64,000 bases of DNA from Triangularia verruculosa. Taxonomy: Eukaryota; Ascomycota; Sordariomycetes; Sordariales; Podosporaceae. Position numbers and translations under genes: made by a program. The notes below the pieces were generated by a model that worked only from the letters and a program-made list of their open reading frames with translations, had not been told where the DNA came from and made no database searches. Where the stretch lies: contig MU864027.1 of the NCBI GenBank assembly GCA_033296885.1, positions 1-64,000 on the forward strand, given 5' to 3'. Shown one piece after another: positions 1-10,750 of this stretch. Within the stretch, counting starts at the first letter, position 1, and each line of letters starts with the position of its first letter.

Positions 1-93
1 ATCGTGTGTGACAATTCCGCTGCACTAGAGAGCACTGTAAGTGCCTACCGTTACAGGGCCCTTAGGCCTGTATACGGCTCATACCTTTTAACA
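1..93. repeat. truncated element end at window edge
   Basis: The first 93 bases have normal composition and end in TTTTAACA just before AT-rich DNA, the same terminal octamer as the LTRs at 240-849 and 4300-4978. It may be the right end of a related LTR cut by the window edge. Only the terminus is clearly shared, so this is tentative. Confidence 0.3.
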
Positions 94-239
94 TTAAGTA
101 TTAAATAATAAAGATATTTTTAACACTTTAATATTTATTAATCTTTTCGCTATTTAATTCTTTAAGTATTTTAATAATATTATAGTTATTAATATATTTT
201 ATTTAATAAATAAATATTATAAACTGTTTTTTTATATTA

Positions 240-849
240 TGTTGAAATAGGTGCTATTGATGCCTGTAAATATAGGCTCAAATAGCTATCGGCGCAGTAC
301 ACTGAGAGCGAAGAAGACTTTGACTGCAGCATTCGACCGTTGCCGGGGCACTGAAGGAAGGTGGATCACAGGGGCGGCGCCCTGTAATATATAGAAGAGA
401 ATCACTGTAACATAGGCTTGTGAGGCACTGATAAGTGTGGTGAACCAGTATATTGATTGAACCTTACAGACTAAGAAATATCACAGTGAATAGGGTGTGA
501 GGCAGAGGTCTTATAGGCCGTCAGTCTTCTACTCGCTCCCCGAGGGTGACTCCGTTCCCGGGCCCGAACGCCCGCTAAGTGCGCTAACCAAAATAAGGTT
601 ACAGGCCACGTTACAGGCCACGTTGCGCTACCGTTTGATCGCTGCACGCTACCGTTTGACCGCTGCAGCGCACTGGCCTTAGCGTTCAGCTTTCTGGGAC
701 TTCGGATTGCTTCAGGGGGCCGAGTTCCGTTCCGGCAACCGTGGTGCCTAAGCACTGCTGATCCAAGCCATTGTATTGCCTCTGAGGCCCTGTATTCTAC
801 AGGGCTCAGATACACTGTAAAATCTACAAACAAAAGCTGTATTTTAACA
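240..849. repeat. LTR, likely solo (610 bp)
   Basis: The unit starts TGTTGAAATAGG and ends GTATTTTAACA, giving TG...CA ends with a short inverted repeat (TGTTgAAA / TTTTAACA). Its first ~120 and last ~110 bases closely match the LTR at 4300-4978, in the same orientation. The flanks TATTA (235-239) and AATTA (850-854) differ at one base, so a decayed 5-bp target duplication is possible. The middle holds short tandem repeats (GTTACAGGCCAC twice at about 598-622, and a CGCTACCGTTTGA unit twice). No coding capacity is visible. Confidence 0.7.
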
Positions 850-1633
850 AATTATTAAGAGTTTCGTTTTTTTATGGGTCCTAAAAGAAACGAAGTTCCA
901 AAAAAAAAGTTCTTTTACAACGCCATACCCGGCGTTTTCGTTTTTTTATTTAAAGCTATTAAATTTATTTACGAAGATTATAAAATCGATAATTTTATAA
1001 TTATTATTATAAATTATTAAAAGAAATTAAAAATAGCGATTTTTTAAGTTTTTTTAAAAACTTAATAATAAATTTATATATTTTATATTATAAAAAACGT
1101 ATTTATTAATATCCGGAAAAAATAGAAAGATAATAAAAAAGTTGTAAATAAAGAAAATAAGGAGGGGAAAGATAAATATTTTAAGTAAAATTTAAATCCC
1201 GAATTTAATTTACTTTTATACGACTTTTTTATAAAAGTACGGAATTTAATTATTAATAAAGATACCGGTAAAATATTTATAAAGTTTTTAAAGGATTACT
1301 ATAGTTTTATAGTATAATCTAGAACTATAATATATATTTATATTAAAAAGTAATTTTAAATTATTTAAAACTTTATAAAAATAGAATTTAATAATTAATA
1401 ATTAAATTTCTATTATATTTAAGAATAATAAATATTATTAAGGAAATAATAAATTATTTATTAAACCTATTAATATATAAATTTATGTATTAGAATTATA
1501 TTATTTATAAAATTAAATAATATAAATTTAAAAGGTTATTTACTTTCTAATTATATAAATTCTTTTAAATTTATTGATTATTATATTAAAATAAATAAAA
1601 ATTAACGATTTAAATTAATTTAAAAAATCGATA

Positions 1634-1679
1634 ACGTGCGTAATAAGCGAGCGCAACAGATAAGCGAGCGCAATACTTT
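1634..1679 (+). repeat. left terminal inverted repeat
   Basis: This 46-bp left terminus pairs in inverted orientation with 3449-3494. It contains two copies of a roughly 18-bp GC-rich sub-repeat (AAGCGAGCGCAA). The three mismatches to the right end are transitions. Confidence 0.85.
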
Positions 1680-1769
1680 CCACGCGTCGTACCACCTCCG
1701 CCTTCAACACTCATTTCCTCCACAATCTAATATAGTATCACCGTTAAATAAAGCACAATTAAATCTAGC

Positions 1770-3387
1770 TCTCTAAGCTTTTTAAAATAATAAAAAATTA
1801 AGTTTATAAGCTACAACTAAGATCTATAACGTTAACTATATAACTCTCTTCTACCGACGTACCGGCCGGCCTATATAATACGATATTCCAGCTAACTTAC
1901 GTAAGTTTACCGATCTAGAGGAATAAACGATTATTCAATATATAATTAAGCTCTATACGCGTATATTTTATTTTCGGTTTTATTACGTAAAAGATATAAT
2001 TAACCGATTATTACGCGAATATAACGCGCCTTTTATTAGCGTATAATAAATTTATAACTTCGTTAAACGCTAGTTAGAACTTCGGACGTATTTTATACGT
2101 AAATATAACTACTAAAAAGCTAAATATAAAGATCTAAAGGTTATTAGCAAATAATTTACCCTTGTATAGAATACTAAGGCTAAGTACGGTATTATAGATA
2201 ACGATATCTATAACTTCGACGAAATTAAGTTTATAATAAGTATTATTTTTACAGGTATAGTAGTTATAACTTTTAATAATTATAATAAAGCTAAATAAAC
2301 CTAGCCTAATAATCGCAAATAAGCTATAATTATTTAGGAAGTAAATACTTTAAGTTAAGTTATCCTACTATTTATTATCTTAATTAAATAATATTACTTT
2401 ACTAATTAATATTAAAAGTATAACTTTCCGGCTACCTAGTATATTATAATAACCGATAATAGCTAGACTACTAATAAAAAAGACATAAATTAAATTCGGT
2501 ATTTCGATTTCTATATAGTATCTCGTATAAAAGGTAAATATCGGCTATTAATCCTTAACGGCTATAAAAGCTACTACTCCGAAAAATTCGAAACCTACTA
2601 CTAAAAGTACAACATTATTATATTATATATACCTCCGCACTCCTCCTATATACTTTAACTATTAGATATTAGCTATTTTATACTATTAAAAAAAGCATAT
2701 AGCTGCTAAATTAAGCAGTTAATACGGATAAATATTATATATATCAGTAAGTTAAAGTTTCTTTATATATTTAGAAAAGCGTTTTTTATTTCGATTATAG
2801 AAAAAAATATCTAGGGAGGTTTTATTAAAGTTAGCCTTATACCGTACGACCCGGAGAGGGTACTTTCTAAGCTAAATATACGTATTCGGATCCTAATACC
2901 CCTAGCCTTAAGCCCAACTACGGTACTACCTTGGGTCTCTTAAACGCTATATAACCCTCGAAAGGTCACCTTACAATCAACGCTTATTAAAACTCGAATT
3001 TCTAACCATTAGGGTAACTCTCTAACCTTAATACTAGCCGCTGTAGACTAATTTACTAAAGGAGTAATGGGTATAATGCACGAGGTGGCTCTTCTCCGTA
3101 CAAAGGTCTCTTCGCTACGCAAGGCCAATGAGGAGCTTAGTAAGAGACGGAGAGCCAAAAAAACACGTGTGTGGCTTAGAGGGTCACTTACTGTACAAGA
3201 GGCACAGGATCTACTGGATCAGAAGGCTGTGGGTGAGTAGGTAGCCCAGGAAATACGACAAAGTGGTGGTGGTGTAGGGGGGTCTTGTACGAAGATTCGG
3301 TGCTGTGGTGTGTGCGGCAAGCCTGGCCATAATGCACGTACGTGCCAGGAGGCTGCAGAATCATCTGATTCATCTGTTTCTAATTGA
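1770..3387 (+). pseudogene. RIP-degraded Fot1/pogo DDE transposase
   Basis: Translation on the + strand gives a recognisable but stop-riddled pogo/Fot1 transposase. There is an N-terminal helix-turn-helix region with phrases such as FTDLEE and NRLLREYNAP near 1905-2030. A DDE core follows near 2440-2700 with the RLLIL(N/D)G and PPHSSY-type strings. Then come PYDPERVLSKL near 2845 and a C-terminal CCHC zinc knuckle (CGVCGKPGHNARTC, 3301-3342). Many Gln and Trp codons have become TAA or TAG in the left two thirds, while the part after about 2820 keeps normal composition with only a few stops. The frame ends with TGA at 3385-3387. It cannot encode active transposase. Confidence 0.85.
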
Positions 3388-3448
3388 GTTATTGTAGTTT
3401 CCTAGTGTTGTGGTTGTGTAATTAAGGATAGTTGTGGTAGGGTGTTAA

Positions 3449-3494
3449 AAAGTGTTGCGCTCGCTTGTCTGTTGCGCTCGCTTATCACGCACGT
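3449..3494 (-). repeat. right terminal inverted repeat
   Basis: This is the right terminus of the transposon, read on the minus strand as ACGTGCGTGATAAGCGAGCG and on. It is the better preserved of the two ends and is followed at once by TA. Confidence 0.85.
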
Positions 3495-3498
3495 TAAT

Positions 3499-3889
3499 TG
3501 TCACAATCGTTGATGAAGGACCAACGCACGGGGCGCGGAACGCTCCCAGCCAATCATTACGGACCAATCAGGAGTGGAGCGAAAGGATCACGGTGATCCC
3601 GGTGAGCAGAGCGACAAGCTCACGGTGAGCATAGTGAGCTACGGGAAGGAAAGGTGATCCAGATCACCTTTGGGAAACGTGATCCGGGTGATCCACAGAT
3701 ATATATATACGGAGGAACTAGATAGCTTGTAGATAGTTCCGCAGTATGCAATCACAGCTTGTATTCACGGTATCTTGTGTTTACATTGAGACATCTTGTT
3801 GTGCACTGTTTAGCTGCACCGAACCAATTGTCAGAAGTAGCCTTCAACCAAGTATCCCTTTCAGAGGTTCTGTATAGGGGTTCGTCACA
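3499..3889. repeat. probable second LTR family (about 391 bp)
   Basis: A block of normal composition runs from TGTCACAATCG to GGTTCGTCACA, giving TG...CA ends. Inside are an ATATATATATA TATA-like box near 3704 and a following region rich in TTGTG, as seen in the U3/R/U5 of retrotransposon LTRs. AT-rich DNA starts just after it. Flanking 5-mers (TTAAT and AAAAT) do not match, so a target duplication is not shown. It begins two bases after the TA duplication of the Fot1-type element. Confidence 0.5.
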
Positions 3890-4299
3890 AAAATCTATTT
3901 TAAATTAAATATATATTAACGAATTTTAAGCTTTTTAATAAAGTTTATTATAAACTTTTAAATATTAAAATTATTTAACTTTTATTTTCTATACACTTTA
4001 ATATTAAAAAATTTAAAATAAAAATATCTTTTTTAATATACTCCTTTAATTTATAGTATATAAAAAGGTTTTCGAATTAAAATTCCTATTTAATAAAATT
4101 AAACTTTATATTTAATAATAGAAAAACTTAAAAAATTTATTATTTATATTAAAACTTTATAATAATAAAGAAATTTCTAATAACTTTTAAAAGTATTATT
4201 ATTATAATGTTATTATTAATAAAATATTACTATCGTTAAAGCTTTCGAAAGAATTCGATATTTTATTAATATAATTTAAACGTAAGAAAAGTTGAAAAG

Positions 4300-4978
4300 T
4301 GTTGAAATAGGTGCTATTGAGGCCTATAAATATAGGCTTAAATAGCTATCGGCGCAGTACACTGAGAGCGAAGAAGACTTTGACTGCAGCATTCGACAGT
4401 TGCTGGGGACCGAAGATATGGTGTCTCGCAGGTCTGTATGATGTAGACCTGCGCTGGGGACCGAAGATTGGCGCAGTGTACTCGAAATGAAGGAGGCTAT
4501 ATCTGCAGCCTACGACAGTAGCTAGGCACTGAAGGAAGATCAATCACAGGGGCGGCGCCCTACAATATATAAGGTGATTACAGTAATACAGGCTTGTGAG
4601 GCACTGAAAGATGTGGTGAACCAGTATATTGAATTGACTTAATAGGCAAGAGAATGTCACAGTGAACAGTCCTGAGGGCAAGACTCTTATAGATCTTCTG
4701 CTCCGTATTCCTCCCCCAATCTCTTCTCCGTAGCTCCGTATTCCTCCCCCAATCTCTTCTCCGTTGCCGTACGCTAAGTGTCTGGAACTCCAGGCACTAG
4801 CTATACGGATCTCCAGGTTGAATCGGAGGTCCGTTCGGAGGTCTGAAAGCTTATATGATCGCCACGGTAGAGCGTTGGTGAGCATGTGATTCCAAGCCAT
4901 TGTATTGCCTCTGAGGCCTTGTATTCTACAGGGCTTAGATACACTGTAAAATCCACAAACAAAAGCTGTATTTTAACA
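4300..4978. repeat. solo LTR with AAAAG target duplication (679 bp)
   Basis: Starts TGTTGAAATAGG and ends GTATTTTAACA. It is bordered by a perfect 5-bp direct repeat, AAAAG at 4295-4299 and AAAAG at 4979-4983, as expected for one LTR-retrotransposon insertion later reduced to a solo LTR. Compared with the copy at 240-849 it carries an extra internal duplication of about 115 bp (two diverged units starting GGCGCAGT, near 4351 and 4470) and a direct repeat of about 29 bp (GTATTCCTCCCCCAATCTCT..., near 4708 and 4738). Composition is near normal although the flanks are strongly AT-rich. Confidence 0.8.
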
Positions 4979-5529
4979 AAAAGTAAAATAATAAAATAAA
5001 GAATTATATTATAATTTATAAATATATCGATATTTAAAAAAAGTCGAATTTTAAATTAAAAAAAAAAATTTCTTATTTTATTTAAATTTAATATTCAGAA
5101 AAGGATTTTCGTAAATTACTAAAAGTAATAAACTTTTACTATAAAAAATCGAATTAATCGGCAAAAATAAAGAATCTTATAAAATTAAAATATAAAAAAG
5201 CTATTATAAATTATAACATTTTAAATAATATATTAACAATATAAAGGTTTATTATATAATATAGTACTCCCTTAAGTTTAATAATATTATAATCAATAAT
5301 AATATTATAAATCCAATTTAATTTACTATAAAATTTATAGTATGATTCGAAATAAAGGAACTATTTAATAAACTTATAATATTATATTTATAATATGGAA
5401 ATAATTAAAGCCTTATAATTTAATAAATAGTAAATAGGTATTATAAACGAAATAGAAAAAATAATAAAAAAGGTAATAATATAGAACTACGAAAATTAAC
5501 GAACGAACTCTTACCTATATACCTCCTAC

Positions 5530-8500
5530 AATAGATCGGAGTAACCTAAAGTAAGGGCTAGGTACCCTGGAAAAGTGGTCCCTTAGGGACCCGCAATACG
5601 GGAACTTCCAGAGAGGCAATGATACGGATGGTGTCATCTACCATCAGAGCCCATACTGATACAGATTCGGGACAAGCACCTATCGCGATCCTTCCCTACC
5701 CGGGCTCTGCTTCCCCTCATCTAAAAACTCTGGAAATGAGGTGTATCTTTACCCAAACACATTCTTGCTCATATCCGTTGACCATTCAGTGAATCTTTGT
5801 CTCTGTGACGTTATGGCCTGTGTGACGGTGACTGGTCACCGGTCGACTCGGTGAAGAGGGAGTACCTGCGCCCGATGCCGCGAGATAAGTCCTCGAGCGT
5901 GAAGGAGTTGTCGAATCATGGCCACGAACTCGATTCTGCATGGACTCCCATCTCTCTGCGAGGGAGGCCGCAAAATGACACCGAATCTCAGAGTACCTAG
6001 ACTAGCAGCTAACCATTTACCTAGGTAAGCTTCATGCTCAAATGTTGCACTAGTATCTAGTGCAGTCTCGGTGCAATGAATCGCGACCTTTTCCTGTTTG
6101 GAGACACCGGGGAAGCGATATCTGACCTGTCTTCACCTGATGACGAATCCGGCAATAGCGGTGAAGCATACGGTGAATAGTACAGAAGTCACAGAGCAAC
6201 TGTGGCGTCATTTCCAGTTCAGTCTCTTTGTTGGGTATCTACCTAAGGTACCTGCGTAGCCAAGATTTGAGTGAGACACCTTCCAGGTGGTTGGTACCTA
6301 GCGAAACTGTCAATGCGTATGTGCGTGGATGTGCCGATTCGATCCAATGACACGTGTGCGTCCAGGTGCCACTGTGTTTGTGCAATGTGATGGAAGAGTT
6401 GCTCAATCTTCCGATCCAGGGGTCTGGGGTCGAGAAGAGGACGTGCCAATGCGCCACGGTTCGAAAACGCAAACTTCTCGAATGTTTTGAAGCCTTGATG
6501 CACAACTATTTCGGTGTGTCACCAACAACATCCGAACACCATGCTTTTTGGCCTAACAAGCCATGGTAGATCTCGGACTAAGCAAGGCAGACCTCGCTGT
6601 CATGCCTGTAAGGGAAGACTATCATATCTGACTCTAGTCACGGCTCATTTGTGACGGAATGGCCTGACGAATTCGGAAGAGGTCAGCACGGGGTTTCCCA
6701 ACTGAGCTTCCCGGCATGAGCCGCTGGACCAGAAAGTGCAAAACAACTCTGGGCTAGGTGGGTGACACACCGGGTCGGTTGTCTTCACCTTTGCCCAGTC
6801 CAAGCCTGACCTGGGTTTGGTACGTTTTGTGGGGCAGTGGAGGTGTGACGAGGATTGCTCAGTGATGAGAGTGTGGATGGAAGGATCCGCTCGCGGTTCC
6901 AGCAGCTTGGGCACAACGTGACGAGAACTGCCGCGTTGCGTGAGATAACAAGGGGAGGGGTGGCCAAGAAATGCCGGCGGCGCCAGCCAATCCTGGAGCT
7001 TGAAGCTATGAACCCGAGCAGCGGTGCTTTCGGGTGTTTCGGGGGCTGATAGTGATTGTGTGCCCAACCGACATGCCGGACAGTGCACGTGAAAACACGG
7101 CATGCTGTTGGACCGTTGACCTGTAACGACATTGGAAGAGATGATTTCCTGGAGCCGACCTGGGATTGTCGATGTTCTGCGGGACGGTTGCTATCAAGCC
7201 TGGCGAACTGTTTACAAGTAGCTAGGTACCTTAGCTATGTGGCAGCTGTAGCTCTTGTTGAGTAATTAAGGTCGAGATGACGCAGGATATCCGCCTCAAG
7301 TCCATGGGTCAAGCTGGTACCTATTGGAAGATGGTACTTATCTCCAGCTACATAACTAGGTAGTTACTTGGGTACCTTCATGTGCCGTGTGTGTCTTCGA
7401 GGTGCCTTCTCGAACGATCGGCCGGGAAAGAGAGCCAACTAACATACTTTCGGTTAAACGGATAGATACGCGCGGCTCTGTTGAAACCACGCGCGACGGT
7501 ACTTCAGTAAGGTAGCTATCGTCAAGTCCTCAAAGGACGGGACATGGTGCCAGCCACCCACACCATGCTACCCAATCACGCCACTGTACCATTGTAGCGG
7601 AGCGTCTCGATGGTATGGATCAGGAGTGAGACACCGCTGAATAATTGCCCGAGTCTTCTTCGTGAATCTGCAGGTGTGTGTCTGTGTCCGCAGCCCGAGC
7701 CTTTCGAGTGTGAGAGAACTAGGCAAAGTTGCGAACCTAGCCCTGGGTCATAGTCAAGCCCCCGCAGCAAACAGAAAACGTGACGGGCATGGGCAAGCCA
7801 AAGTTTGGTTAGGATGAAATGCTACCTGAGGTTCCTAGTGCATCAATACCCAAGTTTCCAACTGGACAGGTTACACTACATGCCTCTTCAGCTGCAACAC
7901 ACCTGGCATGACAGGCGGTCTGTGGGGTACCTTGATAGCTGCACAGGTGGCACCTCAGTTGTAGGTGTCTCACATGTTGGCCCCAAACGCGAGCTAAGGA
8001 AAGCCATGGCAGCTGAAGCAGCATGGCAGTAGCTAACTTCTGGAGCACGTCATTCACGACATTGAAGGGCTCCGAAATTAGCACTAGTCTTTCTTGTTAG
8101 CTTTCAAACAAAGCAGGAAGGTGGATCTGTGGGAGCCAGACTATGTGCCAACAGCGTCTCAACAGCTTACTTTGACCCCTGACTAGGTAACATGGCGTTA
8201 GCGGCAATGTTGCTCGAGTCAACACGTCCGCGATAAGAATACTTGTGTCCGGAAGATCGCTATGTTTTACCAGTGATAGGGTGGTTTTTTTGAGACACTG
8301 GCAGATGTGATAGTCGTTGCTGTTGGTGGACATTCCAATCGCGTTCGTTAGTTGCCTTCCCTTCGGGGCGTCTGGAGTAAGCAAGCTAACTACAAACTGC
8401 AGGCCCAGCAGAGCTGATGCCAATCACAACACAGGCTCTGCTTTCCAGGGGAAATTACGGGCTGGGATCGGATTGATATGAACCAAGCCCTCGGGTCCAA

Positions 8501-9202
8501 AGATATAGCCTCATACCTACGCCCCCGGCCTCACGCCCCCCCCTACCGCATCTTTCCCGCTTCCACTGTGTGCGACATGACCAAGATGTCCGTGTGAAAC
8601 TAGCTTACCTCGATAGGCACCAGCTGCATCCTGCGCACCTCGAGTCGGTTTCCTGTCCGAAACTCCATATTGCTTCGGCTCTGTACAACCCACAATAGCA
8701 CACGATTACCCTGCTAAACCTACCCAGCCGAAGGCTTCTTCTGAACTTACAAGGCCCGCTCCTTTGCGCCGCGTGCTCGCAGATCGCGAGAAGCTGCTCG
8801 TGATCTTGTGTTGGATGTTCAAGTGCCCAAACATGGTTCGGTGAATTCTTAGAACATTGTTGATTGTCGAGCCGATGATGGGTATCCCATGTGATGTTTA
8901 TATATCGTTGACAAAGTGCCCGAAAGCGGCATCACATTGCGTCACTCCCCAGACCCTCCTGCGGCAGCAGCCCCTAATAACCGAAGTATCTCCGCTTCAC
9001 CGGGCCGTAACACTCCCGTCTACAAGTCTCGTTGTTTCACAGGCTCTCCCAGACCGGCCTTCTCGTTGAGCACCTGTTCATACTCACCCAGAACACTTTT
9101 CCAACTCTAAAGATATACCTACTTCGATTGCCCAAAATCAAATAGGAACACGCGTTTGCGCAGCACACGCTACATGTCAGCCATATCAGGGCCCCCCACA
9201 AT
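5530..9202. other. gene-poor region, no supported gene
   Basis: About 3.7 kb of normal composition with only short, overlapping open frames on both strands, none with recognisable motifs or a convincing splice structure. It contains several copies of the TACCTAGGTA-type palindrome (for example 6017-6028 and around 7217). The last few hundred bases must include the promoter of the gene at 9203. Confidence 0.5.
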
Positions 9203-10750
9203 ATGCGATACACGTTGCCGCTCGGGAGTCGGTCGTTCGGCCCGTTGTGCATCATGCACCAGGCCAAGGTGGTCGAGTTGGAGCCGCGGCCAACCAACAG
9301 TGATGCGGCGTTGGTGGACCAAGACTATGATGCCCCAGAGTTGTCCGCATCTGGTAGGACGTCATCACCACAAAGGCGACCCAAACCTCGAGGAGACCCC
9401 AGCCAGGATTCAGCCAGCACCGTCACTGTCTTTCCAAAGCAGCTGAACTCCATCCTGGCAGAAACGGTGATAGTGGTTCCTTGCAAGGATGAGGAGGTTG
9501 AGGTGATCAAGGGGGTAGTAGCAGGAATTCCCGGTGGTTGTGCGGTAATCTTGGTGTCCAACTGCTCTCGCCAATATGGTGAGAATGGTTGGGAGGCACA
9601 GGCCAGAATGCTGTCAGAGTTTATTGATTGGGGTCGGGAGGGGTGCTTTGTGCACCAAAAGTATTGCGCAGCCGCAAGGGCTTTCAAAGAAGCAGGAGTG
9701 CCAGAAATCCTCGATCCAGAGACCGGGAGAATACGCAACGGCAAGGGCGAGGGGATGTATCTCGGCATTGCTCTTGCAAGATCCTACTTCCCAAAACACC
9801 AATATATTGGTTTTATCGATGCCGATAACCGTATTCCGGGCTCCGTGACAGAATACTGTAAGGCTTACGCCGGTGGTTTTGCCTCAGCACCCCTGTTCGC
9901 CGCCGAAAGTGGCTCAACTCCCGAGGATGTCATGGTTCGAATCTGCTGGGCCAGCAAGCCCAAGCACAATTCAAAGACGGGACGGATAGAGTTCATGGAG
10001 CAGGGGCGAAGTTCCCGCATAGTGAACACTTTTCTCAACAAACTCTTTGTTGTTGAAGGGGAAGACCGGGAATTCATCACGACCGGCAATGCAGGCGAGC
10101 ACGCCATGACTATGGAAATGGCATTGAGGATGCAGATGGCCAACGGTTATGCCATTGAGCCGTTCCAGTTTATCGAACCGCTTCTGAGGCACAGCAGTTC
10201 ATCAAGGCGCGATGCTGTAGACAGCTTTGAATCCAAGCCGAATGACTCAAGAACCACTCACGTCTTGCAGATTAAGACGGCCAACCCCCATCTACACCGT
10301 GAGACCAACAATGATCACATCACCAAGATGTGGGCGGCCGGTCTTGGTGCTTTATATCACCACCTTCCGTCCATCACCACGGCTGCTGGTCTTGGAACCA
10401 AGACAGTTGCCGATCTCCGCAAAGCGATGCATCGATTTGCTTTGGAAAACGGTGCAATTGAGGACACAGAGGAACTGCCATGCGCCAGGATTTACCCTCC
10501 TCTGGATTGCGCTGATTTGGACTTGTTTCGATATTACCTTGGGGAGCCGTGTTTAAGTTATGATGGATCTAAAGGTCTTTGGTTCTATGGGCTGGTGGAA
10601 GAACGGGCATGGTTCAATGACGGCTCAGACAGTCCCACAGACCAGTCCATATCAGGCTCGGAGAACGAGTCATCATACTCCGACGACCGACGGTCCTTTG
10701 CCTCATCAGAGGAGGAGGTGTTATCTGACTTTTCAAAAAGCGGCGAATGA
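9203..10750 (+). CDS. mpgS: mannosyl-3-phosphoglycerate synthase (GT55)
   Basis: A 515-residue intronless gene. The protein matches mannosyl-3-phosphoglycerate synthase, which transfers mannose from GDP-mannose to 3-phosphoglycerate, the first step in making the compatible solute mannosylglycerate. Visible family features are VVPCKDEE (91-98), the KGEGM loop (181-185), the metal-binding DXD motif in FIDADN (204-209) and the strongly conserved TGNAGEHAM (294-302). The first Met is preferred because residues 1-30 align with the family start (MRxxxP...RFG); Met18 at 9254 is an alternative. Additions relative to bacterial enzymes, which end near 390-420 residues, are a low-complexity insert at about 32-75 and an acidic Ser-rich tail after about 465. 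No phosphatase partner gene is seen nearby. Confidence 0.9.
   Translation: MRYTLPLGSRSFGPLCIMHQAKVVELEPRPTNSDAALVDQDYDAPELSASGRTSSPQRRPKPRGDPSQDSASTVTVFPKQLNSILAETVIVVPCKDEEVEVIKGVVAGIPGGCAVILVSNCSRQYGENGWEAQARMLSEFIDWGREGCFVHQKYCAAARAFKEAGVPEILDPETGRIRNGKGEGMYLGIALARSYFPKHQYIGFIDADNRIPGSVTEYCKAYAGGFASAPLFAAESGSTPEDVMVRICWASKPKHNSKTGRIEFMEQGRSSRIVNTFLNKLFVVEGEDREFITTGNAGEHAMTMEMALRMQMANGYAIEPFQFIEPLLRHSSSSRRDAVDSFESKPNDSRTTHVLQIKTANPHLHRETNNDHITKMWAAGLGALYHHLPSITTAAGLGTKTVADLRKAMHRFALENGAIEDTEELPCARIYPPLDCADLDLFRYYLGEPCLSYDGSKGLWFYGLVEERAWFNDGSDSPTDQSISGSENESSYSDDRRSFASSEEEVLSDFSKSGE

Larger units (their letters stand above)
1634..3494 (+). mobile_element. Fot1/pogo-type DNA transposon, 1861 bp
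   Basis: The element is bounded by TA dinucleotides (1632-1633 and 3495-3496), the target duplication of Tc1/mariner-pogo elements. Its ends are 46-bp imperfect inverted repeats starting ACGTGCGT, each with a tandem AAGCGAGCGCAACAGA-type unit. The two ends differ at three positions, all reading as C-to-T or G-to-A changes in the left end, as RIP would give. Between them lies a decayed transposase frame on the + strand. Fot1-like elements are usually about 1.9 kb, so length and structure agree. Confidence 0.85.
1..5520. repeat. AT-rich, RIP-type transposon island
   Basis: Most of this stretch is very AT-rich and full of TAA, TTA and ATA, with no usable open frames, which is the usual look of DNA mutated by repeat-induced point mutation in filamentous ascomycetes. 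Islands of normal base composition inside it are the LTR-like elements at 240-849, 3499-3889 and 4300-4978 and the right part of the DNA transposon at 1634-3494. Composition returns to normal at about 5500-5530. RIP is inferred from the transition pattern; dinucleotide indices were not computed. Confidence 0.85.

Noticed and set aside
471..833. 120-residue frame on the minus strand
   Set aside because: It lies within the LTR and has no protein-like pattern.
240..4978. The two LTRs as ends of one full-length retrotransposon
   Set aside because: The outer flanks (TATTA and AAAAG) do not match, the right LTR has its own matched duplication, no primer-binding site follows the left one, and the space between holds unrelated elements.
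6645..7103. 152-residue minus-strand frame in the gene-poor region
   Set aside because: Composition is random, it overlaps frames on both strands, and there are no motifs or splice support.
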